From: Sphingomonas paeninsulae
GTDB taxonomy: Bacteria > Pseudomonadota > Alphaproteobacteria > Sphingomonadales > Sphingomonadaceae
Direction: 5' to 3'
DNA: 64,000 nucleotides
Assembly: GCF_003660165.1 (NCBI RefSeq)
Contig: NZ_CP032829.1
Coordinates: 1,178,001-1,242,000, forward strand
Shown here one piece after another: positions 36,863 through 46,599 of the stretch. The translations under genes were made by a program, and so were the position numbers. Every line of letters starts with the position of its first letter. Positions within the stretch are counted from its first letter, which is position 1. The notes under the pieces are model-generated. The model saw nothing but the letters and a program-made list of their open reading frames with translations, had not been told where the DNA came from and made no database searches.

Positions 36863-36994
36863 TTGCGCTTCGGTACGACCGACTGCTTCACCCCCCTGTT
36901 AGGGGCAGCGGCCCGTCAAGCCAATCACTTCACAAACGAAAACCCGCCTGCACCCCCTTCGCGCGCCAATTAACTCTGTGTATCGAAGGCGCGC

Positions 36995-39589
36995 ATGGCA
37001 ACGCCGAACACCTCCCCCCCCACACCGATGATGGTCCAATACCTCGCGCTGAAGGCTGAGGCTGTCGATTGCCTGCTTTTTTACCGAATGGGCGATTTTT
37101 TCGAACTGTTTTTCGATGACGCCCGCGCCGCCGCTGCCTGCCTCGATATCGCCCTCACCTCTCGCGGTGAACATGATGGTGAAAAAATCCCGATGTGTGG
37201 CGTGCCGGTCCATGCCGCCGACGCCTATCTGGCACGGCTGATTCGGGGTGGGTTCCGCGTTGCGATTGCCGAACAGATCGAATCGCCCGCTCAAGCCAAG
37301 GCGCGCGGCGGCAAAACACTCGTCGCACGTGCCATAGTCCGGGTGGTTACGGCGGGAACCCTTACTGAAGACACGCTGCTCGATTCGAAATCGAGCAACT
37401 GGCTGGTCGCGATTGCTCAGGCCGGTGGCGTCTATGCAATTGCCGCCGCCGACATATCGACCGGTCGCATGGAAATGGGCGACGTTGCCGACGGCGCACT
37501 CGAAGCCGAACTCGCGCGCCTTGGAGCCGTTGAAATCATTGTCGCCGAAGGAGTGGCGGTCAGCGGCATCACACGGCCCCGTGCGACCTTTGACAGCGCA
37601 AAGGGTGAAGCCGCGCTTAAAGCATTGCACGGCGTAGCTACGCTCGACGGCTATGGCGCATTTTCACGCGCGGAACTGGCAGCGGCGGGTGGTTTGCTCG
37701 CCTATCTCGACCATGCGGGCAAGGGAGCGCTGCCGTTTCTGGCCGCTCCCATCCGGCGCACGGTGGGTGAACATCTAATCATCGATGCGGCCACGCGCGA
37801 AAGCCTCGAACTTACCTCCACACCTGCAGGGCGATCCGGTAGCCTGCTCGACTGTATCGACCGAACGGTGACGGGGGCAGGTGCGCGGATGCTCGGCGGC
37901 GACTTGTCCGCACCGTTGATGGACCGCACCGCCATCGACGATCGCCTGAACCTCGTGTCGCACTGGACCGCAGAAAGTGCAGCACGCGAGCGATTGCGCA
38001 CCGACCTTCGCAGTCTGCCCGACATTGCCCGTGCGCTGGGTCGTTTGTCGGCCGGGCGCGGCAGTCCACGCGATCTGGCTCATCTTCGCGATGGCTTGTC
38101 CAAGGCATGGGATCTCCGCGAGCGCCTGTCGACCATCGACCAACCGCCAGCACTGCTCGTAGCCCTGCTCCCCGCCCTTGCCGGGCATGGGGCGCTGATC
38201 GACCGTTTGACCCGCGCTATTGTCGAAAGCCCGTCGATCGACGCGTCACAGGGTGGCTATATTGCTCCCGGTTACGACGCCGGACTCGACGATCTGCGCG
38301 ACGCAGGCGGCATGGGACGGCGCGAGATCGCCGCGCTGGAAGCACGGTTCAAGGGTGCGACGGGCATTACCGCCCTGAAAATACGGCACAATGGTGTGCT
38401 GGGCTATCATATCGAGGTTCCCGCGCGCTCGGCCGATCCGTTGATGGTGGCTGATTCGGGATTCACCCATCGGCAGACACTCGCGGGCGTTGTCCGTTTC
38501 AACGCCCCGGAACTCCATGAGGTCGCGTTGAAGGTGACACAGGCCGGAGCACATGCACTCGCCGCCGAAGCCGCGCATTTCGAGGAATTGACGGCTCTTG
38601 CACTGGGTTCGGCTGCCGCGATCAGCGCGACTGCCGATGTACTGGCGCGGCTGGACGTGGCCGCCGCCAATGCCGAATGTGCAGTCGAATTGAACTGGTG
38701 CCGCCCCACACTGGTCGATCACGCCTGCTTCGAGATTACAGGTGGGCGTCATCCCGTTGTCGAAGCTGCAGTTGCCAAATCGGGCGGGCGTTTCGTCGCC
38801 AACGATTGCAGACTTTCGGCCAGCGACCGGCTCTGGCTCGTCACCGGCCCGAATATGGGCGGTAAATCGACGTTCCTCCGCCAGAATGCTCTAATCGCGG
38901 TGCTTGCTCAGGCAGGGTGTTTCGTACCTGCTGCCTCTGCGATCCTCGGGCTGGTCGACCGCCTGTTCAGTCGCGTCGGTGCGTCCGACAATCTGGCGCG
39001 CGGGCGTTCCACGTTCATGGTCGAAATGGTCGAAACTGCTGCCATTCTGGCCCAGGCGACCGACCGTTCGTTCGTTATCCTAGATGAAGTCGGGCGCGGC
39101 ACTTCGACCTATGACGGTCTCGCCATCGCATGGGCAGTCGTGGAGGCTGTGCACGAGGTTAACAAATCGCGCTGCCTGTTCGCCACCCATTATCACGAGC
39201 TGACGCGCCTTGCGGAAAAGCTGAACAGCTTGTCGCTGCACAATGTTCGCGCACGCGAATATAAGGGCGAACTCGTACTGCTCCATGAAGTCGCCAACGG
39301 TCCTGCCGATCGCAGTTACGGGATTGCCGTAGCCCGCCTTGCCGGGATGCCGCCCGCCGTGCTGTCGCGTGCCAAGTCCGTGCTGGCAAAGCTGGAAGCG
39401 GGGCGAGCCGCCACCGGGGGGCTTGCCGCCGGACTGGACGACCTCCCACTGTTCGCCGCACTGGTGGAGCAGACTCCGACCGACCCATTGCGCGAAACAC
39501 TCGCCGCAATTCATCCCGATACGCTCAGTCCGAGAGAGGCGCTCGAGGCGCTCTATCGGCTAAAATCCGTCGAGATCGACGATACATGA
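36995..39589 (+). CDS. mutS: DNA mismatch repair protein MutS
   Basis: An 864-residue MutS. The N-terminal mismatch-recognition part has YRMGDFFELFFDDARAA, with the Phe-x-Glu motif near residue 34. The ATPase domain near residues 600-800 has Walker A GPNMGGKSTFLRQ, the signature RGRSTFMVEMVE, Walker B ILDEVGRGTSTYDG and ATHYHELTRL. All motifs are complete. It binds mispaired bases and starts repair with MutL. It is divergent from maeB and convergent with the RcnB-like gene. Confidence 0.97.
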   Translation: MATPNTSPPTPMMVQYLALKAEAVDCLLFYRMGDFFELFFDDARAAAACLDIALTSRGEHDGEKIPMCGVPVHAADAYLARLIRGGFRVAIAEQIESPAQAKARGGKTLVARAIVRVVTAGTLTEDTLLDSKSSNWLVAIAQAGGVYAIAAADISTGRMEMGDVADGALEAELARLGAVEIIVAEGVAVSGITRPRATFDSAKGEAALKALHGVATLDGYGAFSRAELAAAGGLLAYLDHAGKGALPFLAAPIRRTVGEHLIIDAATRESLELTSTPAGRSGSLLDCIDRTVTGAGARMLGGDLSAPLMDRTAIDDRLNLVSHWTAESAARERLRTDLRSLPDIARALGRLSAGRGSPRDLAHLRDGLSKAWDLRERLSTIDQPPALLVALLPALAGHGALIDRLTRAIVESPSIDASQGGYIAPGYDAGLDDLRDAGGMGRREIAALEARFKGATGITALKIRHNGVLGYHIEVPARSADPLMVADSGFTHRQTLAGVVRFNAPELHEVALKVTQAGAHALAAEAAHFEELTALALGSAAAISATADVLARLDVAAANAECAVELNWCRPTLVDHACFEITGGRHPVVEAAVAKSGGRFVANDCRLSASDRLWLVTGPNMGGKSTFLRQNALIAVLAQAGCFVPAASAILGLVDRLFSRVGASDNLARGRSTFMVEMVETAAILAQATDRSFVILDEVGRGTSTYDGLAIAWAVVEAVHEVNKSRCLFATHYHELTRLAEKLNSLSLHNVRAREYKGELVLLHEVANGPADRSYGIAVARLAGMPPAVLSRAKSVLAKLEAGRAATGGLAAGLDDLPLFAALVEQTPTDPLRETLAAIHPDTLSPREALEALYRLKSVEIDDT

Positions 39590-39626
39590 AAACGACCCCG
39601 ACGACATGAAGTCACCGGGGCCGTTT
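39589..39626. terminator. Terminator between mutS and the RcnB-like gene
   Basis: AAACGACCCCG ending at 39600 pairs with CGGGGCCGTTT at 39616-39626, with one mismatch; the left arm has an extra A upstream and the right arm ends in TTT. The inner GAC/GTC can extend the stem. The place between two convergent genes supports use in both directions. Confidence 0.6.
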
Positions 39627-39652
39627 CCTTGGCTTCCTACCTGCGCTGTCTC

Positions 39653-40144
39653 TTACAGGTAGAAATTGCGAAGCACGTCTATGACCCGGCCACCGCGCAC
39701 ATCGACAAGCAGGACGTCGTTGTAATGGCGAACCCAGCGCTGATTATAACCGGGGCGTGGCAAGCGATAACGTGCGTAATCGTTGATATAATAACGGGGC
39801 GCGTAATATCCTGACGTTATACGAAGACCGGGGCTGAACGAGCGGTAACGGAAATCCGCATTCCAGTTGCCGCGCGAGTAAAGCCCCCGATTCGTGTTGC
39901 GATATGAACGCCAGTCATCACGACGCCATTCACGGTTATCGTGGCGCAATTCCTGACGAGCATCCTGAAGCTGGCCGCGCTCGTGACGCACGTCGCCCCG
40001 ATTTCCATTTTCACGCGCACGCTGAACATCGCGCTGTTCCTGGCGAACATCCTGACGATCGTGACGCAATTCGCTGTTTTGAGCGAATGCAGCCGATGGC
40101 AGGAGCGTGGCCGCCATCAATGTTGCAAAAATAATCTTACGCAT
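39653..40144 (-). CDS. RcnB-family periplasmic protein
   Basis: A 163-residue protein from the ATG at 40144 (MRKIIFATLMAATLLPSAAF), with a strong GGAGAGA site. A signal peptide ends at AFAQ. A highly charged Arg/Asp/Glu/Gln segment (LRHDRQDVRQEQRDVQRA and repeats) follows. The C-terminal RcnB-type domain ends RWVRHYNDVLLVDVRGGRVID. In E. coli RcnB helps nickel/cobalt homeostasis; here only the fold is supported. The similar tail is found in the gene at 40960. Confidence 0.82.
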   Translation of the reverse strand: MRKIIFATLMAATLLPSAAFAQNSELRHDRQDVRQEQRDVQRARENGNRGDVRHERGQLQDARQELRHDNREWRRDDWRSYRNTNRGLYSRGNWNADFRYRSFSPGLRITSGYYAPRYYINDYARYRLPRPGYNQRWVRHYNDVLLVDVRGGRVIDVLRNFYL

Positions 40145-40238
40145 GAAATCTCTCCTTCGTCGTTTCCGTGACAAATGAGGATTTAGATGATTCGCAATGA
40201 ACGGATTTCGAACGCCGCTGTCAGGAAAATGAAAGGGT

Positions 40239-40889
40239 TCAGGTTACCCAATATCGTTCACGAAACCATTTCGTGACGACGTTCTTGAGACCTTCGGTGA
40301 TTGGCAGGCTTTCATGCAGCGCCTGTACATTTTCGGCACCGGTGCGATCCATATTGTTCCATGTCAGGAGCATTGCTGTTCGAGGACTGACTTTCAATCC
40401 TCCGGCGCTGAACCAGGTTTCGCCGCCGCTTGTCGGTTCATCCAGATAGATCATTGCCGTCCACGTCCGCTGTCCGCCGCGTTGTTTCTGCTCCGACCAA
40501 TATGGCTCACCGACATGGAAATAATCATGGTGCGCCTTGAACTGCTGGCCCACGTCATAGCGCTGACCCTGCATCGTTTCACCCTGTCGCGGCTTCATAC
40601 CCATCAGCGCACAGATCCGTCTGTCAATCCCGTCGACAAACGGATTCCAGCGGTCGAGGTCACAGCTTTCGCTGGTGCGAAACTCGGCATCGTCCGTGGC
40701 AGATAGAAGCTTCGACGGCTTGCGATCGGCGTCAATCATCGCGACCAGCCCGCCGCATTCCTCCAACGTCAGAAAATTTTGATAAACGTAAAGGTCGATG
40801 CCTTCCCCCGCGACCATCTGGACGGCGGGATTGCGGTTCAGTCGCGCGGCGGTCGCGCGTCCGATTTCGGCTAAACGGTCTTTGGCCAT
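40239..40889 (-). CDS. 2-oxoglutarate/Fe(II) prolyl 4-hydroxylase-like protein
   Basis: A 216-residue dioxygenase from the ATG at 40889 (MAKDRLAEIG); the open frame extends to 40943. The first iron ligands are in KAHHDYFHVGEPY (HxD), the distal His is in QALHESLPITEG, and the 2-oxoglutarate Lys/Arg lies in VTKWFRERYW. FRTSESCDL is the typical substrate-side motif. It should hydroxylate proline in a protein target that cannot be named. It lies between two RcnB-like genes on the same strand. Confidence 0.87.
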   Translation of the reverse strand: MAKDRLAEIGRATAARLNRNPAVQMVAGEGIDLYVYQNFLTLEECGGLVAMIDADRKPSKLLSATDDAEFRTSESCDLDRWNPFVDGIDRRICALMGMKPRQGETMQGQRYDVGQQFKAHHDYFHVGEPYWSEQKQRGGQRTWTAMIYLDEPTSGGETWFSAGGLKVSPRTAMLLTWNNMDRTGAENVQALHESLPITEGLKNVVTKWFRERYWVT

Positions 40890-40959
40890 GTCGCCCGCTA
40901 ACGAAACGACCCGGGATCGCCAAGACCCCGGGCCGATAATCACGCAATAGACAGTCTAC

Positions 40960-41778
40960 TTAATCGAAGATGTCGTAAATCGTATCGACGACATAGCCCG
41001 TGTCCTCATCGACCAGCAGGGCGTCGTTGTAATATCTCACCCAATGATAGGGCGGATAGGCTTCGGGAAGGCGATATTCGTAAGGATCGTCGATCCAGTA
41101 ATTTTGGCTGAACAACACGCTGTCCAGATAGACGCCAATGCCAAACCGCTGATATCCGTAGCCATAGCCGTAGGGGGATTGATAGCGCGGCAAACGATAG
41201 AAGTTGCGGTGGCCCGAACGATAGCTCTGCCAATTGTACCGCTGGTCCCGCCGCCAGTCACGATTCCACGATTGCCCGCCACCGCCATTATTGCCACGCC
41301 AGTTACCGTCCCGCCCGCCGTTGCGGTTATTGTTTCCGAAGCGCGGGTCGTTGCCGCCACGATTGCCCTGCCAGTTGCGAACGCCGTCGCCGCGCTGTTG
41401 CTGAACCTGAGCGGGCGCAGGACGCTGTCCATTCCACTGACCCTGCGGACGTTGCTGTTGGCCCTGTACGTGTCCCTGACCCTGCACTTGCTGGCCCTGC
41501 ACCATTCCGGGGCGACCGCGACCCTGCCAGTTGGGCTGACCGCCGGGGCGCTGCCCCTGAACCGCTTGTGGGCGCTGCCCTTGTTGTGGAGCCGCTTGCT
41601 GCTGATGTGGGGCCTGAGCGGCCTGCGGGCGACCTTCGCCGCCACGATGAGCGCCGCGGTCACCGCCTCCACGCTGTGCCTGACTGTCGTTACCACCGCG
41701 CCCACGATCGTCCTGCGCCAAAGCCGGGGTCGCTGCTGCAGCCGCGAGTAACGCGGCTATAATGATCTGCTTACGCAT
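40960..41778 (-). CDS. Gln/Gly/Arg-rich secreted protein with C-terminal RcnB domain
   Basis: A 272-residue protein from the ATG at 41778 (MRKQIIIAALLAAAAATPAL). After the signal peptide a low-complexity region of about 150 residues is rich in Gln, Gly, Arg and Pro (for example QGQQVQGQGHVQGQQQRPQG), then Asn/Gly/Trp-rich. The last about 70 residues form an RcnB-type domain, HWVRYYNDALLVDEDTGYVV, close to the one in the gene at 39653. It is exported. The low-complexity part may bind metals or envelope material, which is speculation. Confidence 0.8.
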   Translation of the reverse strand: MRKQIIIAALLAAAAATPALAQDDRGRGGNDSQAQRGGGDRGAHRGGEGRPQAAQAPHQQQAAPQQGQRPQAVQGQRPGGQPNWQGRGRPGMVQGQQVQGQGHVQGQQQRPQGQWNGQRPAPAQVQQQRGDGVRNWQGNRGGNDPRFGNNNRNGGRDGNWRGNNGGGGQSWNRDWRRDQRYNWQSYRSGHRNFYRLPRYQSPYGYGYGYQRFGIGVYLDSVLFSQNYWIDDPYEYRLPEAYPPYHWVRYYNDALLVDEDTGYVVDTIYDIFD

Positions 41779-41893
41779 ATTCTTCGCTCCAAGCGGATGC
41801 GCGAACAAGATCGTCGCTTCATCCTTATGCCCTATTAAACGACACACCGGCTGAGCCGATCCTTAATCACCCTGTCAGCATCCTGAAAGGAAA

Positions 41894-42439
41894 CTAGCGG
41901 GTTATCGAGGGCGTCAGTCCCGGAACGGCACGTGCAGCGTCGGCGGGGTCGATACCCGGGGGCGGTGCCGCGACGATCGTTTCCTCGCCCCGGATGGCGG
42001 CGGCGGCATGATGAATAGCGCGGCGCACGCGGTTATATGTTCCGCAACGGCAAATGTTGGTGATTGCCGCATCGATGTCGGCATCGCTCGGGCGCGGGTT
42101 GTTCTTAAGCAGAACCGCGACCGCCATAATCATTCCCGGCTGGCAAAAACCGCACTGGACGACGCCTTCCGCGACCCAGGCCTGCTGTACAGGATGGCTT
42201 CGGTCGCGCGATAATGCTTCTATCGTCGTGACGAAGCTGCCCTCAACCTGACCGATAGTGACCTGACACGATCGCACAGCCCGGCCATCGATGTCGACGG
42301 TGCACGCGCCGCAATCGCCCGTCCCGCAACCGTATTTCGTGCCCGTCAGGTTGGACGCGTCACGCAACGCCCATAGCAATGGCGTTTCGGGGTCGAGCGC
42401 ATAGCGGATCGGCTGATTATTGACGGTGAGCGCAGTCAT
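41894..42439 (-). CDS. [2Fe-2S] subunit of a xanthine-oxidase-family molybdenum hydroxylase
   Basis: A 181-residue small subunit of the aldehyde/isoquinoline oxidoreductase type. The plant-type cluster motif is YGCGTGDCGACTV near residue 37, and the second cluster is CGFCQPGMI near 97 with NICRCGTYNRVRRA near 130. All eight cysteines are present. A Pro/Ala-rich C-terminal tail follows. It normally passes electrons from a molybdopterin large subunit, but no such gene lies next to it, so it is an orphan here or the partner is elsewhere. Confidence 0.9.
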   Translation of the reverse strand: MTALTVNNQPIRYALDPETPLLWALRDASNLTGTKYGCGTGDCGACTVDIDGRAVRSCQVTIGQVEGSFVTTIEALSRDRSHPVQQAWVAEGVVQCGFCQPGMIMAVAVLLKNNPRPSDADIDAAITNICRCGTYNRVRRAIHHAAAAIRGEETIVAAPPPGIDPADAARAVPGLTPSITR

Positions 42440-42525
42440 GGCGGCCGGTCTAAAACAATGTGCGCTTCAAGGAAACGCATCGTTTCGCGCTTGCATCAAC
42501 CACCGCGCGTGCCGATCTCCACTTC

Positions 42526-43323
42526 ATGAAACAACCCACGCTCTTTATCCCGCACGGTGGCGGCCCCTGCTTCTTCATAAACGAGAACGCGCCGTGCGAT
42601 CCGATGTGGCAGCCGATGGAAGCCTATCTGAAAACCATCATTGCCGACCTGCCTGAACGTCCGACCGCGATCGTGATTGTGTCGGGCCATTGGGAGGAGC
42701 CGCTGTTCACGGTACATGTAGGCGAGAAGCCGGGATTACTATTCGATTACCACGGCTTCCCCGAACACACTTACGATCTGCGCTTCGACGCTTCCGGAGC
42801 GCCTGATGTTGCCCGCGCGGCCGCGACTCTGCTCAACGAAGCCGGGTTTGCGACGGCAGAAAACGCGACGCGCGGCTGGGACCACGGCGTTTTCATCCCA
42901 TTGATGGTTGCCCTCCCCAATGCAGATATCCCGGTCGTACAGCTTTCGCTGCGTGCAGATCTCGACCCCGCCGCACACATCGCCGCCGGTCGCGCACTGG
43001 CACCGTTACGCGAAAAGGGCGTTCTGATCATCGGGTCGGGCATGAGCTTTCACAACATGGGAGTACGCGGGGGACAAGCTACGGCTCCAGCCGATCAATG
43101 GGATGCTGCCCTGACCGCCGCTGTCACCGACCCCGACCCACAGGCCCGCGCAGCCCGCGTCACCGCATGGACAGACCTGCCGAACGCGCGCTTTGCGCAT
43201 CCCCGCGAAGAACACCTTCTGCCGCTGATGGTGGCCTTGGGCGCGGGGCAGGACGACACCGCCGTCCAAACCCACCATGGTCACGTTTTGGGTTGGGCAA
43301 TTTCGGGGCACAGGTTCGGATGA
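42526..43323 (+). CDS. LigB-type class III extradiol ring-cleavage dioxygenase (DODA-like)
   Basis: A 265-residue protein from the ATG at 42526 (MKQPTLFIPHGGGPCFF). FIPHGGGP carries one metal His, IVIVSGHWEEP carries another region, and GWDHGVFIPLMV and ARFAHPREEHLLPLMVALG are typical of the 4,5-DOPA dioxygenase/YgiD group. Such enzymes open catechol rings or act on DOPA-like substrates. The frame is open to 42460 but the extension is unlikely. It is divergent from the iron-sulfur gene. Confidence 0.88.
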   Translation: MKQPTLFIPHGGGPCFFINENAPCDPMWQPMEAYLKTIIADLPERPTAIVIVSGHWEEPLFTVHVGEKPGLLFDYHGFPEHTYDLRFDASGAPDVARAAATLLNEAGFATAENATRGWDHGVFIPLMVALPNADIPVVQLSLRADLDPAAHIAAGRALAPLREKGVLIIGSGMSFHNMGVRGGQATAPADQWDAALTAAVTDPDPQARAARVTAWTDLPNARFAHPREEHLLPLMVALGAGQDDTAVQTHHGHVLGWAISGHRFG

Positions 43324-43379
43324 CCCGGTTGATGAATTGGCGTTTGGCGTCCGCGCAACGCTTGCCGTAAAGGGGCGCA

Positions 43380-46151
43380 ATGTCTGACCGTTTCGACGCA
43401 ATCCCCAGCCGCCGCGCCATCATCGACCGGCGGGTGCTTGCCGACACTCTCGCCGCCCTCGACGGTGATACCGGTGCCCTGCGCGGAATGGCCGGAGCGT
43501 TGCTGAAACCTGCGTTGGAGGCAGGCCGCGCCGAAGTCGCCCGTCGCCTCGCCGAACATCCCCAACGCGGGCGCGAAGCAACACAGGCTCAGGCATTCCT
43601 GATCGACCAGATCGTCCGCCTCGCCTTTGATTTCATCACGCACCGGCTTTACCCCACCAACAATCCGACATCGTCCGAGCGCCTCACAATCGCTGCCGTT
43701 GGAGGCTATGGCCGCGCCGAGATGGCACCGTTTTCCGATGTCGACATCGGGTTTCTGACACCGTGGAAGCAGACCGGATGGACCGAGCAGGTCATCGAAT
43801 CGATGCTCTACCTGCTCTGGGATCTTGGCCTGAAAGTCGGCCAGAGCAGCCGTTCACTGGACGAAATGGTCCGCATGGCAAAAAGCGACCTGACCATCCG
43901 GACGGCCTTGCTCGAGGCTCGATATGTGTGGGGCGATCAGGCGCTGTACGACGAAGCCGCCGCGCGCTTCGACGCCGAAGTCGTAGCAGGGACCGCACGC
44001 ACCTTCGTTTCTGAAAAGCTGGCCGAACGCGATGCTCGCCATAAGCGAATGGGTGACAGCCGCTATGTCGTCGAACCCAATATCAAGGAGGGCAAAGGCG
44101 GCCTGCGCGATCTGCACACGTTGTTCTGGATCGGAAAATACGTCCACCGGGTTCGATCAGTCACCGAGTTGGTGGACAAGGGGCTACTGACCAAGGAGGA
44201 GCTTCGCCGCTTTCAAAAGGCGGAGAATTTCCTGCTCGCCGTCCGCTGCCACCTCCATATCGTCGCAGGGCGTGCCGAGGATCGCCTGACGTTCGACGTG
44301 CAGCCGGAAATCGCGCGCCGTATGCAGTATAACGATCGGCCGGGGCGCTCCGCAGTCGAACGATTCATGCAGCATTATTTCCTGACCGCGAAAACCGTCG
44401 GCGACCTGACCGGCGTGTTCCTTGCGCATCTCGACGACAGCATGGCACCCAAGGGTCGGCGCTTTACCCTATCGGGTTTCAGGCGATCCCCGCGCAAATT
44501 GTCGGGTTTCGTTCTCGATCGCGGACGATTGGCCCTGCCCTCCGAGGACTGGTTTCAGAAAGACCCCGTCCGCCTAATCGAAATGTTTGCACTCGCCGAC
44601 CTTCACAATGTCGAGATTCATCCGCAGGCGATGCGGATCGCCAATCGCGATGCTCGCCTGATTACCGCCAAAATACGCAACGACCCGCGCGCGAACGCCC
44701 TGTTCATGGATGTACTGACGTCCCCGCGCGACCCGGAAACCGTACTGCGCTGGATGAATGAGGCCACTGTGTTCGGCCGTTTCGTTCCTGACTTTGGCCG
44801 CGTCGTCGCCCAGATGCAGTTCGATATGTATCATCATTACACCGTGGATGAACATTCGATCCGCGCGATCGGACTGTTATCGCGCATCGAACACGGCGAG
44901 CTGAAACAGGATCATCCACTGGCGACGACGATCATGCAGCAGATCGTTTCCCGCCGCGTGCTGTACGTCTCCGTCCTGCTCCACGACATCGCCAAGGGTC
45001 GCGGCGGCGATCACTCCGTGCTGGGTGCCGAAGTCGCAATGAAACTTTGCCCGCGGCTCGGCATGACCCCGGCCGAAACGGAAACCGTGGCGTGGCTGGT
45101 TTCAAAGCACCTCATCATGTCGGCCACCGCATTCAAACGGGATCTATCGGATTTCAAGACGATCATCGATTTTGCCGAACAAGTGCAGTCGCCCGAACGA
45201 CTGCGCCTCCTGCTCGCGCTGACCATCGTCGATATTCGCGCGGTTGGTCCCGGCGTCTGGAATGGGTGGAAGCGCCAGTTGCTCGGAGATCTGTACCAAT
45301 CGACCGAGGAAGTCCTTCGGCTGGGTCATAAACAGACCGGCCGCGCCGAACGGGTCAGCAATAAACAGCAGACATTGGAAGAGGCACTCGGCTGGGATCA
45401 GGCGCGCTTCGATATTTACCGCAAGCGCCTACCCGAAAGCTACTGGATCGCTGAACCCGACGACATCATCGCCAGCAATGCGCGGGTTATCACCGAAGCT
45501 GGCGACCGGTCGCTGCACGTCGCCGCACAAGTCTATCCGGCACGGGGTGCCACGCTCGTCACCGTTTATGCCAGCGATCACCCCGGCCTGTTCTACCGGC
45601 TTGCCGGGGCCATCCATCTGGCTGGCGGAAGCATCATCGACGCGCGCATCCACACAACCCGCAACGGCATGGCGCTGGATAATTTTCTTGTGCAGGATCC
45701 GTTCGGCCGCCCCTTCGATGATGAGGGTCGACTCAAACGACTCGAGGTCGGTATCGAGGACGCGCTTGCCAATCGTAATCGCCTGAACGACCGGTTGGCT
45801 GCACGGCCGCTGGCGCGCCCGCGTGCCGATGCGTTTGAAATCGCGCCGAACGTGCTGATCGATAACAAGGCGTCGAACCGGTACACAGTCCTCGAAGTCC
45901 ATGCCCGCGACCGGCCCGCGCTGCTCAATGCGCTCGCTTATGCGCTGTTCCAGTCGCGCGTGACGATAAGTTCGGCGCACATCGCGACCTATGGCGAGCG
46001 CGCGGTCGACACCTTTTATGTAACCGACCTAATCGGCGACAAGATCGAGGGAACGGCGCGGTTAAAGGCACTGGAAAAGCGTCTGCTGGACGCATCGGGC
46101 ATTCCCGCGACGCTGGCCCCCTCTCCCGAAGGAGAGAAGGCCGTCGCCTGA
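43380..46151 (+). CDS. glnD: [Protein-PII] uridylyltransferase
   Basis: A 923-residue nitrogen sensor that uridylylates and deuridylylates PII proteins. The nucleotidyltransferase motif GGYGRAEMAPFSDVDIGFL is at residues 108-126, the HD domain has VLLHDIAKGRGGDHS near 540, and two ACT domains lie at about 725-800 and 845-915. AAGGGG precedes the ATG. A CTCTCC-CGAA-GGAGAG hairpin sits in the last codons (46121-46136). The gene is complete. Confidence 0.96.
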   Translation: MSDRFDAIPSRRAIIDRRVLADTLAALDGDTGALRGMAGALLKPALEAGRAEVARRLAEHPQRGREATQAQAFLIDQIVRLAFDFITHRLYPTNNPTSSERLTIAAVGGYGRAEMAPFSDVDIGFLTPWKQTGWTEQVIESMLYLLWDLGLKVGQSSRSLDEMVRMAKSDLTIRTALLEARYVWGDQALYDEAAARFDAEVVAGTARTFVSEKLAERDARHKRMGDSRYVVEPNIKEGKGGLRDLHTLFWIGKYVHRVRSVTELVDKGLLTKEELRRFQKAENFLLAVRCHLHIVAGRAEDRLTFDVQPEIARRMQYNDRPGRSAVERFMQHYFLTAKTVGDLTGVFLAHLDDSMAPKGRRFTLSGFRRSPRKLSGFVLDRGRLALPSEDWFQKDPVRLIEMFALADLHNVEIHPQAMRIANRDARLITAKIRNDPRANALFMDVLTSPRDPETVLRWMNEATVFGRFVPDFGRVVAQMQFDMYHHYTVDEHSIRAIGLLSRIEHGELKQDHPLATTIMQQIVSRRVLYVSVLLHDIAKGRGGDHSVLGAEVAMKLCPRLGMTPAETETVAWLVSKHLIMSATAFKRDLSDFKTIIDFAEQVQSPERLRLLLALTIVDIRAVGPGVWNGWKRQLLGDLYQSTEEVLRLGHKQTGRAERVSNKQQTLEEALGWDQARFDIYRKRLPESYWIAEPDDIIASNARVITEAGDRSLHVAAQVYPARGATLVTVYASDHPGLFYRLAGAIHLAGGSIIDARIHTTRNGMALDNFLVQDPFGRPFDDEGRLKRLEVGIEDALANRNRLNDRLAARPLARPRADAFEIAPNVLIDNKASNRYTVLEVHARDRPALLNALAYALFQSRVTISSAHIATYGERAVDTFYVTDLIGDKIEGTARLKALEKRLLDASGIPATLAPSPEGEKAVA

Positions 46152-46158
46152 ACGCTCG

Positions 46159-46599
46159 TTATTTGAGCAAGACTTCCTGAAGCGTCATCGAACCCATTTG
46201 GGTCCGCATCGGTCCACGTCCGGCGGATGCAGCATCCATCTGGTGCTCGTCCATCTTCATCATCGCCACGAACTCATCCTGACGACGCTTTGATTCAGCT
46301 GTTGTCGGCCAATCCTTGAATTCCATCACGAGAAAAAGATCGGGCTCTCCGGCACGTGGATCGATCGCCGACAGCACGTGATAACTGACCAGATAGCCCT
46401 TCTTTTTCGCAAATTCGTTTTGTTTTTTCCACTGGTTCGCCAGGAAATCCATATAGTTTTCGAATTGGCCCGGCAGTACCTTGATCATCGAAATCGAGGT
46501 GTAATTACCCGGTTCGCTATTCGATCGCTGAGCCACAGCAGGCGTGACGGCGATTGCAGCTGTCGCGAGCGCGAAGCTGATCAGAGCATGAATTTTCAT
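46159..46599 (-). CDS. Secreted protein of unknown function, possible dimeric alpha-beta barrel
   Basis: A 146-residue protein with a signal peptide (residues 1-23, ending AVAQ). The rest contains SMIKVLPGQFENYMDF, LFLVMEFKDWPT and many Met residues. The pattern of short strands and a helix resembles the NIPSNAP/antibiotic-monooxygenase-like fold, but this is only a guess. It is convergent with glnD, seven bases apart. Confidence 0.62.
   Translation of the reverse strand: MKIHALISFALATAAIAVTPAVAQRSNSEPGNYTSISMIKVLPGQFENYMDFLANQWKKQNEFAKKKGYLVSYHVLSAIDPRAGEPDLFLVMEFKDWPTTAESKRRQDEFVAMMKMDEHQMDAASAGRGPMRTQMGSMTLQEVLLK

Noticed and set aside
35585-36973. Plus-strand frame of 462 codons opposite maeB
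   Set aside because: It is antisense to a complete maeB with all motifs, and its Arg/His-rich product matches no family.
41037-41705. Alternative frames over the Gln/Gly-rich RcnB protein gene
   Set aside because: Low-complexity codons keep several frames open. Only the frame from 41778 has a signal peptide, a good ribosome-binding site and a known domain.
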